DNA from: Methanoregula sp. UBA154
GTDB taxonomy: Archaea > Halobacteriota > Methanomicrobia > Methanomicrobiales > Methanospirillaceae
NCBI GenBank assembly: GCA_002502245.1
Contig: DAPW01000004.1
Span: 1 to 29,348 of the forward strand
DNA: 29,348 nt
Direction: 5' to 3'
A program made the position numbers and the translations under genes. This document shows, one piece after another, positions 13,621 through 22,363 of the stretch (position 1 is the first letter of the stretch; every line of letters starts with the position of its first letter). Under the pieces are notes generated by a model. The model was not told where the DNA came from and searched no databases. It saw only the letters and a program-made list of their open reading frames with translations.

Positions 13621-16446
13621 ATGACCGACCGCCTGTTCAGGTACTACCGGGAGGATTTTGGGGAGATCCCGGTCCGCGTTGTTCATATGGACCTGGTCTT
13701 CGATGTCTTTGACGATCACACCCGGGTCACATCCGACCTGCACCTGGAGTCCCGTGACCTTCCGCTCTCAAGACTGGATCTGAATGCGAAAGAACTTGAG
13801 ATCCTTGCCGTAACCAGTCATCCCTTCCGCAGCTCATACCGGTATGACCCGGCAAAAAGCCTGCTTGCAATCCGGTTTTTCGACCCGATACCCCCGCGCG
13901 CTCCGCTCACCGTTCACACCGAGACCATCTGCCGGCCTACAAAAAATATTCTTGAGGGCCTCTATTATGACGAGACCCAGCCGGGTGCACCCCCTCAGCT
14001 CATAACCCAGTGCCAGCAGTGGGGGTTCCAGCGCCTGGTCCCGTGTATCGATGATATGACGGCCAAATGCACGTACACAACCACGATCATCGCCGATGAA
14101 CGCTACACCCACCTGATCACCAATGGCGATGTGGTCTCACCCCGCGAACCCGCCGGTGCCGGCAGGGTGCGGATCACCTACGGGAATACAGTCACCCCAA
14201 TGGCCCCGTACCTCTTCTTTCTCGGCTGCGGCACGTATGCTGCGTTCAGCCGTGAGTGCGAATATCCGGACGAGCACCGTTTCATGCTCGAACTGCTGGT
14301 ACCTCCAGGCGCTGACCCGGCCTCCGCAGGCGCTGCCCTGGATATCCTCCACGATGCAGTCCTCTGGATTCACCTCTTCACCGGCCCGGGGAAATATGAA
14401 AGTGAGTCAGTCAGGGAGCGGCTGTACCTGCGGCTGAAAGACAGGGAACGATTCAGGAAACAGCGTCCGGAGTCCCCTCAGCTGCCGGCCATACGGGATG
14501 AGCTGGCGACGCTTGTCCGCCGGATCCGGCCCGGCTATGCATATACCGGTTCCACGTACCGGGAGATCGCCATGCAGAACTCGGACTTCGGGGGCATGGA
14601 AAACGTGGGCAATACCACCATCTCCGCAAACCGGATCATGCCGTTTCCCGGCATGACCGATCCGGCGTACGAGTACCTTGCCCGGGTGAAAGCGCACGAG
14701 TTCTACCACAACCTCAATGGATCGGAAGTGACCGGCTGGTCGCCATTCGAGATCTGGCTCAACGAGGCTGTCACCGTCCACATCGAGAACCAGTATCACG
14801 CCTTCCATTTCGGGGAACACTATTCCCGGCTCCAGGACGTGCTTGCCCTGATCGCGCCGAACGGGACCCTTGAACTCGATGCCGGGGCTGCATCAATGCC
14901 CATCGAGCCCGACGGGTTCAATGATCCCAATGAGCTGATCACGGACATCACGTATCAGAAAGCCCCGGAATTCGTGCGGATGGTTGAGACCCTCATGGGA
15001 AAGGGAACGTTTGCCCGCGGTCTCGACCTGTACCACCGCCGGTACAGCCATGGGAATGCAACCCGTGCCCAGTGGGTGCAGGCTATGGAAGAGGTGTCCG
15101 GCCAGCAGTTCAGTGCCATGGCAGAGGGGTGGCTGAAGCAGACCGGTTTTCCCACGCTCTCCGTGAAGACAGCATGGGACCGTTCCCGGAAGGTGATGAC
15201 CCTGCACCTCCGCCAGGAAGGGGAGAAACACTGGTGCTTCCCGTTCCGGGCAGCGCTCGTGGACAAGGCGGGAACGGATCTCGCAGAAGTCCTGCACCGG
15301 GTTGAGAAAACGGAAGAGACCCTTGAGATCCCTACCCAGGCCCCGCCCGCATTCATCTCCCTGAACCGCGGGTATTCGTTCTACGGGAACGTCCGGTATG
15401 ATGCACCGCCGGAAGATCTGTACCTGCAGGCAGCGCACGACAGCGATACAGTCAACCGGTGCCGCGCGTTCATGGCAATTATGGACCGGGAAAAACTCCG
15501 GATGCTTGCCGACCCGTCTGCCCGGCCGGACCCGGCCTGCCTTGACCTCTGGTTCCGGCTCCTCACTGACCGGGACCTGATGATGGATGCAGGTGTGCAG
15601 CTCGTCACCGTCTTTGAATCGGCGCCGGACCGGGCATGGGCCCACCGGTACCAGGCCCTCTTCGATGTCCGCGAGAGGGTCCTGCGGGCATTTGCAGAGA
15701 AGTACGAAAACGGCCTCCGGGAGATCTATTCCACGGTAAATTTCCCGGATAACCGGTACGATTCGCTCCGGCAGGAGAGCCTTTCTATACGACGGCGGCA
15801 GATCAAAAATTATGCCCTCGCCGTACTCTCCCGCCTCGACACTCCGGAAATTCATGCGCTGATACAGGACCAGTTCGAACGATCGCTGAATACAACGGAC
15901 CGGCTGGCTGCCTTCAGCCGGTACCTGGACAGTTCGGCAAAAGACCGTCATGAGATGCTGGATTCCTTTGAACAGGAATCAAAGAAGCACCCCGTTACCT
16001 GGGAAAATTTCCTCTCGGTCATAGCTGCAAACAGCAGCCCGGAAGTGCTGGACCTGGTGAACCGCGTCGAGCATTCGGATGCCTTCCGTATAGAACAGGC
16101 AAATGACCAGCGTGCCCTGTACGGCAGGTTCGCGCTGAACCGGAAAAAGTCCCTCCAGACCGCGGCCGGGCGTGCGTTCCTGCAAAAGACCCTCCTCGCC
16201 CTTGCACCGATCAACGAGCACAGCACCGTATCGATGCTCCGGGTATTCGGGCCTCTCGACAGTATGCACGAGGCCGATCAGGGATCGCTTGTCGGGATCC
16301 TTGCCCGGCTCCTGAGTGAGCTTGACCCGGAAAAAACCCCCAGCGTCTGTAATACTGCCCGTCGTATCCTGGCAGGGGCTCCGCACGCCGTGGCAGTGTT
16401 TGAACAACAGGGCGGGAGGATACCGCAGGAAAGGATCGGGACATGA
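13621..16446 (+). CDS. pepN: M1-family aminopeptidase, PepN-like
   Basis: A 941-residue zinc metallopeptidase that should remove N-terminal amino acids from peptides in the cytoplasm; there is no signal peptide. The exopeptidase motif is GGMEN at 324-328 (usually GAMEN), the zinc site is HEFYH at 359-363 followed after 18 residues by E382 (LNEAVT), and the transition-state Tyr is Y445 in ITYQKAPEF. The order of domains, with a long helical C-terminal region, and the HNATRAQWVQAMEE-like segment point to the E. coli PepN branch. It is somewhat longer than E. coli PepN (870 residues). The ribosome site is weak (GGGATACT). The Lon-like protease gene follows 79 bases later, so the two may share a transcript. 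Confidence 0.92.
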   Translation: MTDRLFRYYREDFGEIPVRVVHMDLVFDVFDDHTRVTSDLHLESRDLPLSRLDLNAKELEILAVTSHPFRSSYRYDPAKSLLAIRFFDPIPPRAPLTVHTETICRPTKNILEGLYYDETQPGAPPQLITQCQQWGFQRLVPCIDDMTAKCTYTTTIIADERYTHLITNGDVVSPREPAGAGRVRITYGNTVTPMAPYLFFLGCGTYAAFSRECEYPDEHRFMLELLVPPGADPASAGAALDILHDAVLWIHLFTGPGKYESESVRERLYLRLKDRERFRKQRPESPQLPAIRDELATLVRRIRPGYAYTGSTYREIAMQNSDFGGMENVGNTTISANRIMPFPGMTDPAYEYLARVKAHEFYHNLNGSEVTGWSPFEIWLNEAVTVHIENQYHAFHFGEHYSRLQDVLALIAPNGTLELDAGAASMPIEPDGFNDPNELITDITYQKAPEFVRMVETLMGKGTFARGLDLYHRRYSHGNATRAQWVQAMEEVSGQQFSAMAEGWLKQTGFPTLSVKTAWDRSRKVMTLHLRQEGEKHWCFPFRAALVDKAGTDLAEVLHRVEKTEETLEIPTQAPPAFISLNRGYSFYGNVRYDAPPEDLYLQAAHDSDTVNRCRAFMAIMDREKLRMLADPSARPDPACLDLWFRLLTDRDLMMDAGVQLVTVFESAPDRAWAHRYQALFDVRERVLRAFAEKYENGLREIYSTVNFPDNRYDSLRQESLSIRRRQIKNYALAVLSRLDTPEIHALIQDQFERSLNTTDRLAAFSRYLDSSAKDRHEMLDSFEQESKKHPVTWENFLSVIAANSSPEVLDLVNRVEHSDAFRIEQANDQRALYGRFALNRKKSLQTAAGRAFLQKTLLALAPINEHSTVSMLRVFGPLDSMHEADQGSLVGILARLLSELDPEKTPSVCNTARRILAGAPHAVAVFEQQGGRIPQERIGT

Positions 16447-16460
16447 TCCCGGTGGCAGGT

Positions 16461-16529
16461 ATGGAGTTGAACACCATGAACGGCGGGGCAGTCCGCCGGA
16501 TCAGCACAAAAGAGGTTGAGAGCGTATGA
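16461..16529 (+). CDS. Possible 22-residue leader ORF overlapping the Lon-like gene
   Basis: A short frame preceded by GGTGGCAGGT ends in TGA within ATGA, overlapping the start of the Lon-like gene by four bases. This is the layout of a translationally coupled leader. It has no recognised family, and chance cannot be excluded. Confidence 0.2.
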   Translation: MELNTMNGGAVRRISTKEVESV

Positions 16530-18928
16530 TTCAGGCATTACCAACAGCACAGTACCGGGCCGTGTACACCCCCGGCGAGGTAGGGTGTACCAGTACCGAG
16601 GATCTGGAACCGACTGAAGAGATCATCGGGCAGGAGCGGGCACAGAAAGCGCTCCGTTTCGGCCTTGAGATCCGTGAGAAGGGATTCAATATCTACGTTG
16701 CCGGCATGCCCGGGAGCGGGAGGCGGAGCGCAGTAAAAAAGTTCCTTGCCGAACTGGCAAAGACCAAACCGAAGGCCGATGACTGGGTGTATGTCAACAA
16801 TTTTTCCAACCCGTACGAGCCGCTGGCGATCCGTCTCCCTCCCGGCTTGGGCAGCCAGCTGAAAGCCGATATGGCGTCCTTTCTTGCCGAAGCCCGGCGA
16901 ACGCTTCCCCGGGCGTTCGAGAGCGAGGACTCGGCGACGAAACGGCAGGAGGCGCTCGGGAACCTTGACACAGAGCGTGCAGCGATCATCGGCGAGGTCA
17001 ATGCAAGCGCTGAAAAGCAGGGTTTCACCATCCAGATGGGGCCTTCCGGCATGCTCATTATCCCGGTCATAGACGGCAAGCCCCTGTCAAAGGAAGAGTT
17101 TGACGCCCTCCCCCCGGAGAAGAGGGACGAGATTATCAAGAAACGGGAAACCCTTGATGCGGACCTGCGGGGCGGTTTCCGCCGGATGCGGGAGCTGGAC
17201 ATGAAGGGAGTAGAGGCGGTCACGAAACTCAACAACGATATCGCTCTCTATGCCATCGGCCACCTCCTTGCAGGCCTGAAAGAAAAGTACGGGAACGTTC
17301 CGGATATCCTTACGTACGTTGACAGCGTCCAGAAGGATATCCTCGACAACCTTGCCACCTTCCTCGGGCCCCCGCAGCAACCCGCGGAGGAGGTCCCGCC
17401 CCAGTTCCGGCAATGGCTGGTCAAGGACATCGCGTTCCGGAAGTACGAGGTGAACGTGGTGGTGGACAATGCGAAGGTGACCGGCGCACCGGTCGTCTTC
17501 GAAGAAACCCCGAGTTACCAGAACCTGCTCGGGAGGGCGGAACGGGAGGTCCAGTTCGGGATAGTCACAACCGATTTCATGATGATCCGCCCGGGTTCCG
17601 TCCATAAGGCGAACGGCGGGTACCTCGTGATCCCGGTCCTGGACCTGTTCCGGTATCCCTTTGCCTGGGACGGGCTCAAGTCAGCGCTCAGGACCGAGAA
17701 GGTCCGGGTCGAGGAGCCGGGCGAGCAGGCAGGGTTCATCATCACCCGGGGGCTCAAGCCCCAGCCCATTCCCCTGAGCGTGAAGGTGATCCTGATCGGC
17801 ACCCCCGACATCAACCAGATCCTGAGCCAGAAAGACCCTGACTACCCTGACCTCTTCAAAGTGCGGGCGGACTTCGACACGGTCATGGACCGGAATGTGG
17901 AGACCACCCGGAACTACGCGGCATTCCTCTGCACGCTCGCCTCGCGTTTCAACCTCCTCCACCTTGACGCATCAGCCGTGGCAAAAGTGGTGGAATACGG
18001 CTCCCGGCTTGCCGAGGACCAGAAGAAACTGTCCACCCGCTTTGCCAGCGTTGCCGACCTGGTCAGGGAAGCCAATTTCTATGCCGGGCAGGAGAATGCC
18101 CCGCTCGTGACCGTGAAGCATATCGAAAGAGCCATGGAGGAGAAGATTTACCGGTCCAACTTAATCCAGCAGCGGATCCAGGAACTCATCACCCGGGATG
18201 TATTCATGATCGATACCGGGGGTGCAAAGGTGGGCCAGATAAACGGGCTTTCCGTTATGGAGCTCGGGGACTTTGCGTTTGGCCGGCCCTCCCGGGTAAC
18301 TGCAAGCGTGGGCGTAGGACGGGAGGGGATCGTTGATATCGAGCGGCAGGCGGACTTAAGCGGGCCAACCCATACGAAGGGAGTCCTCATCCTCGGGGGG
18401 TACCTGTCTGCCCGGTACGCCCAGGACAAGCCGCTGAGCCTTGCCGCAAAACTGGTCTTCGAGCAGAGCTACGGGGGCGTTGACGGCGACAGCGCATCGA
18501 GTACGGAGCTGTACGCGATCCTGTCAGCCCTCTCCGGCCTGCCGATCCGGCAGTCCATTGCCGTAACGGGTTCCGTGAACCAGCAGGGGGAGGTCCAGGC
18601 AATCGGCGGGGTCAACGAGAAGCTCGAGGGGTTCTTCGAGGTGTGCAAGGCAAAAGGATTCACCGGCGACCAGGGCGCCATGATCCCGGCGAGCAATGTC
18701 GAGAACCTGATGCTGAAAGACGAGATGGTGAAAGCCGCAGAAGAGGGAACATTTTCCATCTACCCGGCGCGGACCATCGATGAGGGTATCGAGTTCCTCA
18801 CCGGTGTTCCCGCAGGGGAGCGCCAGCCGGACGGTTCGTACCCGGCAGGGACGGTCAACTACCTTGTCGACAAGAGGCTCCGCGAACTTGCAGAAATGGC
18901 ACGGGATTACCAGATCTTCCCGCGATGA
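16526..18928 (+). CDS. Soluble Lon-like protease with AAA_32-type domain
   Basis: An 800-residue protein made of an N-terminal AAA-like region, a long helical insert (about 110-290) and a C-terminal Lon-type protease domain. The catalytic Ser656 (VDGDSASS) and Lys699 (GGVNEKLEGF) are 43 residues apart, the same spacing as in E. coli Lon. It lacks the Lon substrate-binding N-domain and the transmembrane segments of archaeal LonB, and matches the AAA_32/Lon_C type. The Walker A is GMPGSGRRS at 60-68, with Arg for Lys. In the segment GGYLVIPVLD (364-373) the position where I expect the Walker B Asp is Pro370. Peptide cleavage is therefore likely, ATP hydrolysis doubtful. The start follows GAGGTTGAGAGCGT. 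Confidence 0.9.
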   Translation: MIQALPTAQYRAVYTPGEVGCTSTEDLEPTEEIIGQERAQKALRFGLEIREKGFNIYVAGMPGSGRRSAVKKFLAELAKTKPKADDWVYVNNFSNPYEPLAIRLPPGLGSQLKADMASFLAEARRTLPRAFESEDSATKRQEALGNLDTERAAIIGEVNASAEKQGFTIQMGPSGMLIIPVIDGKPLSKEEFDALPPEKRDEIIKKRETLDADLRGGFRRMRELDMKGVEAVTKLNNDIALYAIGHLLAGLKEKYGNVPDILTYVDSVQKDILDNLATFLGPPQQPAEEVPPQFRQWLVKDIAFRKYEVNVVVDNAKVTGAPVVFEETPSYQNLLGRAEREVQFGIVTTDFMMIRPGSVHKANGGYLVIPVLDLFRYPFAWDGLKSALRTEKVRVEEPGEQAGFIITRGLKPQPIPLSVKVILIGTPDINQILSQKDPDYPDLFKVRADFDTVMDRNVETTRNYAAFLCTLASRFNLLHLDASAVAKVVEYGSRLAEDQKKLSTRFASVADLVREANFYAGQENAPLVTVKHIERAMEEKIYRSNLIQQRIQELITRDVFMIDTGGAKVGQINGLSVMELGDFAFGRPSRVTASVGVGREGIVDIERQADLSGPTHTKGVLILGGYLSARYAQDKPLSLAAKLVFEQSYGGVDGDSASSTELYAILSALSGLPIRQSIAVTGSVNQQGEVQAIGGVNEKLEGFFEVCKAKGFTGDQGAMIPASNVENLMLKDEMVKAAEEGTFSIYPARTIDEGIEFLTGVPAGERQPDGSYPAGTVNYLVDKRLRELAEMARDYQIFPR

Positions 18929-19027
18929 TTTCCTATGACCCGGACCGGTGAGAATAACCGGAAAAAGCCGGTCAGGAAGCGGGTGAACCCCCGGACCGCA
19001 CCCTGCAGACCCGGGGGAGCGTGAGCC

Positions 19028-19234
19028 ATGACCCTGTACCGGTGTAATGTCTGCAATGTCTTTGAGTACGATCCGGTCCGCAGGAATTCCCTGACCAACA
19101 TCCGGCCGGGAACCGAACCCGCTGTTTTTCCCGACGGCTGGAAATGCCCGATCTGCGCATCGGACAAGACCCACATCAGGCCCGTGCCGGCACACTCTGC
19201 CGCTGCAGCGCACCGGATCCCCTGCCCTTGTTAA
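19028..19234 (+). CDS. Rubredoxin-like protein
   Basis: A 68-residue protein with the two iron-binding pairs of rubredoxin: C6-x-x-C9 (YRCNVC) and C40-P-I-C43 (GWKCPIC), plus the usual PGT and FPDGWKCP spacing around them. Rubredoxins carry one electron in the cytoplasm, often to oxygen- or superoxide-detoxifying enzymes in anaerobes. The last 18 residues (Ala, His and Pro rich, ending CPC) lie outside the fold. ATG 19028 follows GGGGGAGCGTGAGCC. Its stop directly abuts the stop of the convergent hypothetical gene with no spacer. A 29-codon basic frame (18935-19024) lies just upstream, but I do not call it. Confidence 0.9.
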   Translation: MTLYRCNVCNVFEYDPVRRNSLTNIRPGTEPAVFPDGWKCPICASDKTHIRPVPAHSAAAAHRIPCPC

Positions 19235-19675
19235 TCAGGATGAGCTTTTTTTCGGGGGGCAGCAGGGTTCATCCGGTTCAACCGTCTGCCGCACCCGGAG
19301 GCTGAACAGGGCGTGATCGATCGCCTGCTCCGGATAACCGAGGGCGAGCAGGCCCGCTTTCAGGTCATCCACCGGCAGGTCACAGGAGATCCCGCGGGAA
19401 AAATCCGCCAGGAGACGGGCAAAGAGTGACAGGAACTCCTCCTGCCGGCGGTGAAAGATATGGGCCAGGAAGCGGGAGAAGGCGTCCTTCATCACCGAAC
19501 CCCCGTATAAATCCGGCTTGTCCTCCGAGAGCTGCCGGTACTCCCGCCACGTATCCCACAGCTCATGCTCCCGGCAGAAACGGGAAAATGCACCCGAACC
19601 CAGGTAGTCCGCGACCGGCAGTGCCCATAACCGCGCCGTCAGATCCCTGATGGCCTGTTCTGTATCTCCGTTCAT
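19235..19675 (-). CDS. Hypothetical helical protein in an operon with a Rieske ferredoxin
   Basis: I do not recognise this 146-residue protein. It looks fully helical and soluble, rich in Leu, Arg and aromatic residues, with a mid-section FSRFLAHIFHRRQEEFLSLF and a C-terminal segment LPVDDLKAGLLALGYPEQAI resembling a small helical bundle. It ends with a short CC pair and Lys/Ser tail. The start at 19675 has CGGAGCAGAATC before it. It follows the Rieske ferredoxin gene by 40 bases, so they are probably co-transcribed. It ends directly against the rubredoxin gene. Confidence 0.75.
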   Translation of the reverse strand: MNGDTEQAIRDLTARLWALPVADYLGSGAFSRFCREHELWDTWREYRQLSEDKPDLYGGSVMKDAFSRFLAHIFHRRQEEFLSLFARLLADFSRGISCDLPVDDLKAGLLALGYPEQAIDHALFSLRVRQTVEPDEPCCPPKKSSS

Positions 19676-19715
19676 GATTCTGCTCCGTACACCGAACCGC
19701 CGGCTCCGGCGGGGT

Positions 19716-20108
19716 TCAGATGTCGACGAGGACGGCTGTCCCCTCGACCCGGACCGGGAATACCTGCAGGTCGGCAGTCTTGATCGGCGCCGTGATCGCG
19801 GTCACCCACATGATATAGTCTGCCACCGCCGGGGGGACGACATCCATCCCTTCGATCTTCGGCTCGACCGGCCCGGAGCACTTCCTGCCGCTCTTCACGT
19901 CAAACCGCGCGAAGTGGAGCGGGCAGGTGAGGACGGTCCCTTCGAGCGTCCCCATGCAGAGGGAGGCGCTCATGTGGGGGCACCGGTCCGCGATCGCGTA
20001 GAACGTGCCGCCGGCATTGACAATGCAGAGCTCCTTCCCGCCGGCTTCGACATGTCTCATGCTCCCCGCCGGTATCCCGGTCGTCTGTGCAACCTCGACA
20101 AAACTCAT
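19716..20108 (-). CDS. Rieske [2Fe-2S] ferredoxin
   Basis: A 130-residue stand-alone Rieske ferredoxin. The cluster ligands are C43-P-H45 and C62-P-L-H65, in the order CxH...CxxH, with the usual GTLEGTVLTCPLHFARFDVKSG context. There is no signal peptide or membrane segment, so it should be a cytoplasmic electron carrier of the type that serves dioxygenases or other redox partners, though none lies in the window. The extra residues 75-130 (including PKIEGMDVVPP and the YIMWVTAITAP stretch) form a longer tail than the shortest members. AGGTGAGCAGCG precedes the ATG. It leads an operon with the hypothetical gene. Confidence 0.93.
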   Translation of the reverse strand: MSFVEVAQTTGIPAGSMRHVEAGGKELCIVNAGGTFYAIADRCPHMSASLCMGTLEGTVLTCPLHFARFDVKSGRKCSGPVEPKIEGMDVVPPAVADYIMWVTAITAPIKTADLQVFPVRVEGTAVLVDI

Positions 20109-20143
20109 CGCTGCTCACCTGATCGGATATGATGCTGCCGGGC

Positions 20144-20155
20144 ACGTAAATACGT
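20144..20155 (-). promoter_or_regulatory. Palindromic TATA-like box of the Rieske gene
   Basis: The inverted repeat ACGTA-AA-TACGT includes a minus-strand TATA-like CGTATTTACG, 37-46 bases before ATG 20108. A regulator bound here would compete with TBP. The role is inference. Confidence 0.4.
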
Positions 20156-20639
20156 TTGTATCATGCTCCCGGGACCGCTGCCGGGGAAAGACGGGCGGCC
20201 TCCGCCGGACTTTCGGCGGTGATGGTCAGCAGTTCACCAGGTTTTATTGTTATCTTATTCACCGGCATCAGTGCGTTGTTGAAAAAAGATGGGGATAATC
20301 ATGGGTAACGTATCAACGCAGCCCCTGGCTTCCCGCTCTGATAGTAGTCCCCCCTTGCGCCAGCCCTGCCCCCGTTGGGGGCGGGGGCGAGCCCGTGGAA
20401 AAGCCTCCCGGAGTGTCTCTGATGAGTTGCCTCTCCGGTGTATCCCCGGAAAAATGAGGCGTTCGAATGGCACTATCCCCTGTTTAACAACTGAACCGTT
20501 CTCTTCCTATTGCCGAACCCCTGTCATGAATCCCCTTTCTCTTGAAAATCGTCAGGCTCTTTAACAAACGACAATACATAATAGGATAGGCCTGATATAC
20601 CGCAGAACAAGCACGCTTTCATCCGGACCGGAGTTTTTC
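20156..20639. other. Intergenic region with a repeat fragment
   Basis: Between the divergent Rieske and membrane-protein genes. It holds the repeat fragment at 20349-20389, a TATA-like AATACATAATAG at 20573-20584 that could serve the gene at 20640, and no convincing gene. Confidence 0.5.
20349..20389 (-). repeat. 41-base fragment of the MITE-like repeat
   Basis: Nearly identical to about 26538-26578 of the 26.5 kb copy (CCCCCTTGCGCCAGCC, then CCCCCGTTGGGGGCGGGGGCG). No terminal repeats flank it, so it is a remnant or an independent hairpin of the same origin. Confidence 0.65.
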
Positions 20640-21023
20640 ATGCCCCTTTCACGACACAATGACCTGACCATGACAACACGGATATCCTGCTTTCTTGCAT
20701 CGGACATCGGTATCCTGCTTGTGGCCGCGTTGATCATCCTTGCGGTTTACGCAATCGATACCGTCAGACCTCTGGGAGAGCCGGTCTGGATCCTGTATTT
20801 CATTCCCCTCATACTGTCCTTCTGGTCGGGGAGGTACTATGCAATTCCGACGGTTTTTATCGTCACCGTGCTCTTCCTCGTGGCGGGTTTTCTCCTCTCG
20901 CCGGCGGGTATTCCCGTGCAAATCGCAATCCTCAGCCGGTTTACCTTTTTTCTGCTCTTCTTCGTAACGGCATTATTGCTCTGGACGGTACGCGGGCGGC
21001 AGATCAGAGAAGAGACGTTGTGA
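20640..21023 (+). CDS. Membrane protein resembling a sensor-kinase input domain
   Basis: A 127-residue protein with three or four hydrophobic segments (about 22-41, 49-65, 68-88 and 95-117). The PLGEPVWILYFIPLILSFWSGRYYA segment resembles the membrane input domain at the start of many methanogen sensor histidine kinases. The frame stops right after the last helix (RGRQIREETL), where a PAS or kinase domain would normally begin. It is either a stand-alone sensor domain or the remainder of a broken kinase; nothing recognisable follows. ATG 20640 has GGAG before it. A hairpin terminator follows at 21065. Confidence 0.7.
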   Translation: MPLSRHNDLTMTTRISCFLASDIGILLVAALIILAVYAIDTVRPLGEPVWILYFIPLILSFWSGRYYAIPTVFIVTVLFLVAGFLLSPAGIPVQIAILSRFTFFLLFFVTALLLWTVRGRQIREETL

Positions 21024-21064
21024 CTACGAACGGAGAACGTCATGGCGACGGGCGGTCTTGTCAT

Positions 21065-21091
21065 GCCCCGGTTCATGGCGGGGCGGTTTTT
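21065..21091 (+). terminator. Hairpin with T run between convergent genes
   Basis: GCCCC (21065-21069) and GGGGC (21080-21084) form a stem followed by a run of five T (21087-21091), 41 bases after the 20640 gene ends. It fits an intrinsic-type terminator for that gene. Confidence 0.45.
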
Positions 21092-21121
21092 CCGATCAAC
21101 CGCTCCTGTCGTAACCCCGGC

Positions 21122-22330
21122 CTATCCCGTCGTGAACGTTTCCAGCCTTCTGCACGCTTCGGCAAGCGTCTCGTCCTTTTTCGAGAAGGTGAAGCGGAGC
21201 TTTGTCTTACCGCCCTCGTGGTAGAACGAACTCCCCGGTACTGCTGCCACCCCGGCGTTTTCCACGAGGTGGCGTGCGAACGCGGTGTCGGTCATGCCGA
21301 ACTCCGCGATGTCGGTGAAGATATAGTACGCCCCTTCCGGCAGCCGGCAGGAGAACCCGGCCTTCCGGAGCCCGTTGTACAGGATCTTCCGCTTCCGGTC
21401 ATAATCTGCTGCCAGTTCCCGGTAGTAGGACTCCGGCAGGTGCAGCGCCGCCACGCAGGCCTGCTGGAGGGGGGCCGGTGCCCCGACCGTTAAGAAATCA
21501 TGGATCTTCCGGAGCCGCGCAGTGATCTCCCGGCCCGCCAGCGCGTACCCGACCCGCCAGCCGGTCACACTGTAGGTCTTGGAGAAACTCCCGATGGTGA
21601 TGGTCCGGTCCCGCATGCCGGGAAGTGACCCGATGGAGACGTGTTTTTTCCCGTCATACAGGATATGCTCGTAGATCTCATCGGTTATCGCGACCATGTT
21701 ATGGTCGATGCAGAGATCGGCGATGAACGCGAGTTCCGCCCGCGAAAAGACCTTGCCGGTCGGGTTGTTGGGGGTATTGAGGATGATCGCCCGGCTCTTC
21801 TTCGTGAACGCGGCCTTCCACGCCTCCTCGTCGAGGGAGAAGTCATCCTCCAGGCGGACGTACCGGGGCACGGCACCGGAGATCTGTGCGTCGGGCCCGT
21901 AGTTCTCGTAAAACGGTTCCGGCACGATCACCTCGTCGCCGGGCTGGATGGTGGCAAGCATGGAGGCCATCATCGCCTCGGTTGAGCCGCAGGTGACCGT
22001 GATCTCCGTCTCCGGGTCAAACCTCATGCCATTAGAGTGCTTCACCCGTTCTGCGAGTGCATCGCGGAGATCCTTTGCACCCCACGTGATGGCGTACTGG
22101 TTGCAGTCATCATTGACCGCGGCGCAGGCGGCTGCCTTCAGCCCGGCCGGGCAGGGGAAGTCCGGGAACCCCTGGGCAAGGTTGATCGCGTTGTGCTGCA
22201 GGGAGAGCCGGGTCATCTCCCGGATGACCGATTCCGTGAAGGTGTCTGCCCGGGAGGGACGGGCGGGAAAGAACCCTTCCGCCGCTGCCTTCCGTGCCGG
22301 TGTGCGGCTGCCGGGTCTGGCGGGATTCAT
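21122..22330 (-). CDS. Class I/II PLP aminotransferase
   Basis: A 402-residue fold-type I aminotransferase. It shows NLAQGFPDF near residue 50, NQYAITWGAKDLRDALAERV, the PLP-contacting NTPNNPTGKVF, DEIYEHILYDG, the Lys in SFSKTYSVTGWRVGYA that binds PLP, and the C-terminal LRFTFSKKDETL. The pattern is that of kynurenine/methionine/aspartate-type aminotransferases; the substrate is not certain. The frame is open for 113 codons further upstream, into a repeat element. I set the start at ATG 22330 because family homology begins soon after it and a TATA-like box lies 28 bases before it, which fits a leaderless mRNA. An alternative ATG at 22384 lies upstream of that box. Confidence 0.9.
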   Translation of the reverse strand: MNPARPGSRTPARKAAAEGFFPARPSRADTFTESVIREMTRLSLQHNAINLAQGFPDFPCPAGLKAAACAAVNDDCNQYAITWGAKDLRDALAERVKHSNGMRFDPETEITVTCGSTEAMMASMLATIQPGDEVIVPEPFYENYGPDAQISGAVPRYVRLEDDFSLDEEAWKAAFTKKSRAIILNTPNNPTGKVFSRAELAFIADLCIDHNMVAITDEIYEHILYDGKKHVSIGSLPGMRDRTITIGSFSKTYSVTGWRVGYALAGREITARLRKIHDFLTVGAPAPLQQACVAALHLPESYYRELAADYDRKRKILYNGLRKAGFSCRLPEGAYYIFTDIAEFGMTDTAFARHLVENAGVAAVPGSSFYHEGGKTKLRFTFSKKDETLAEACRRLETFTTG

Positions 22331-22353
22331 ACCTTGTACCCTTGGTCCGGACA

Positions 22354-22363
22354 GGAAATAATC
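22354..22363 (-). promoter_or_regulatory. TATA-like box 28 bases before the aminotransferase start
   Basis: The minus-strand GATTATTTCC is centred 28 bases from ATG 22330. Archaeal TATA boxes sit about 26 bases before the transcription start, so the mRNA would begin at or next to the ATG. Confidence 0.45.

Noticed and set aside
14893..15951. 352-codon minus-strand frame over pepN
   Set aside because: Antisense shadow of the M1 aminopeptidase.
18935..19024. 29-codon basic frame between the Lon-like and rubredoxin genes
   Set aside because: No ribosome site and no recognisable family; chance is likely in GC-rich DNA.
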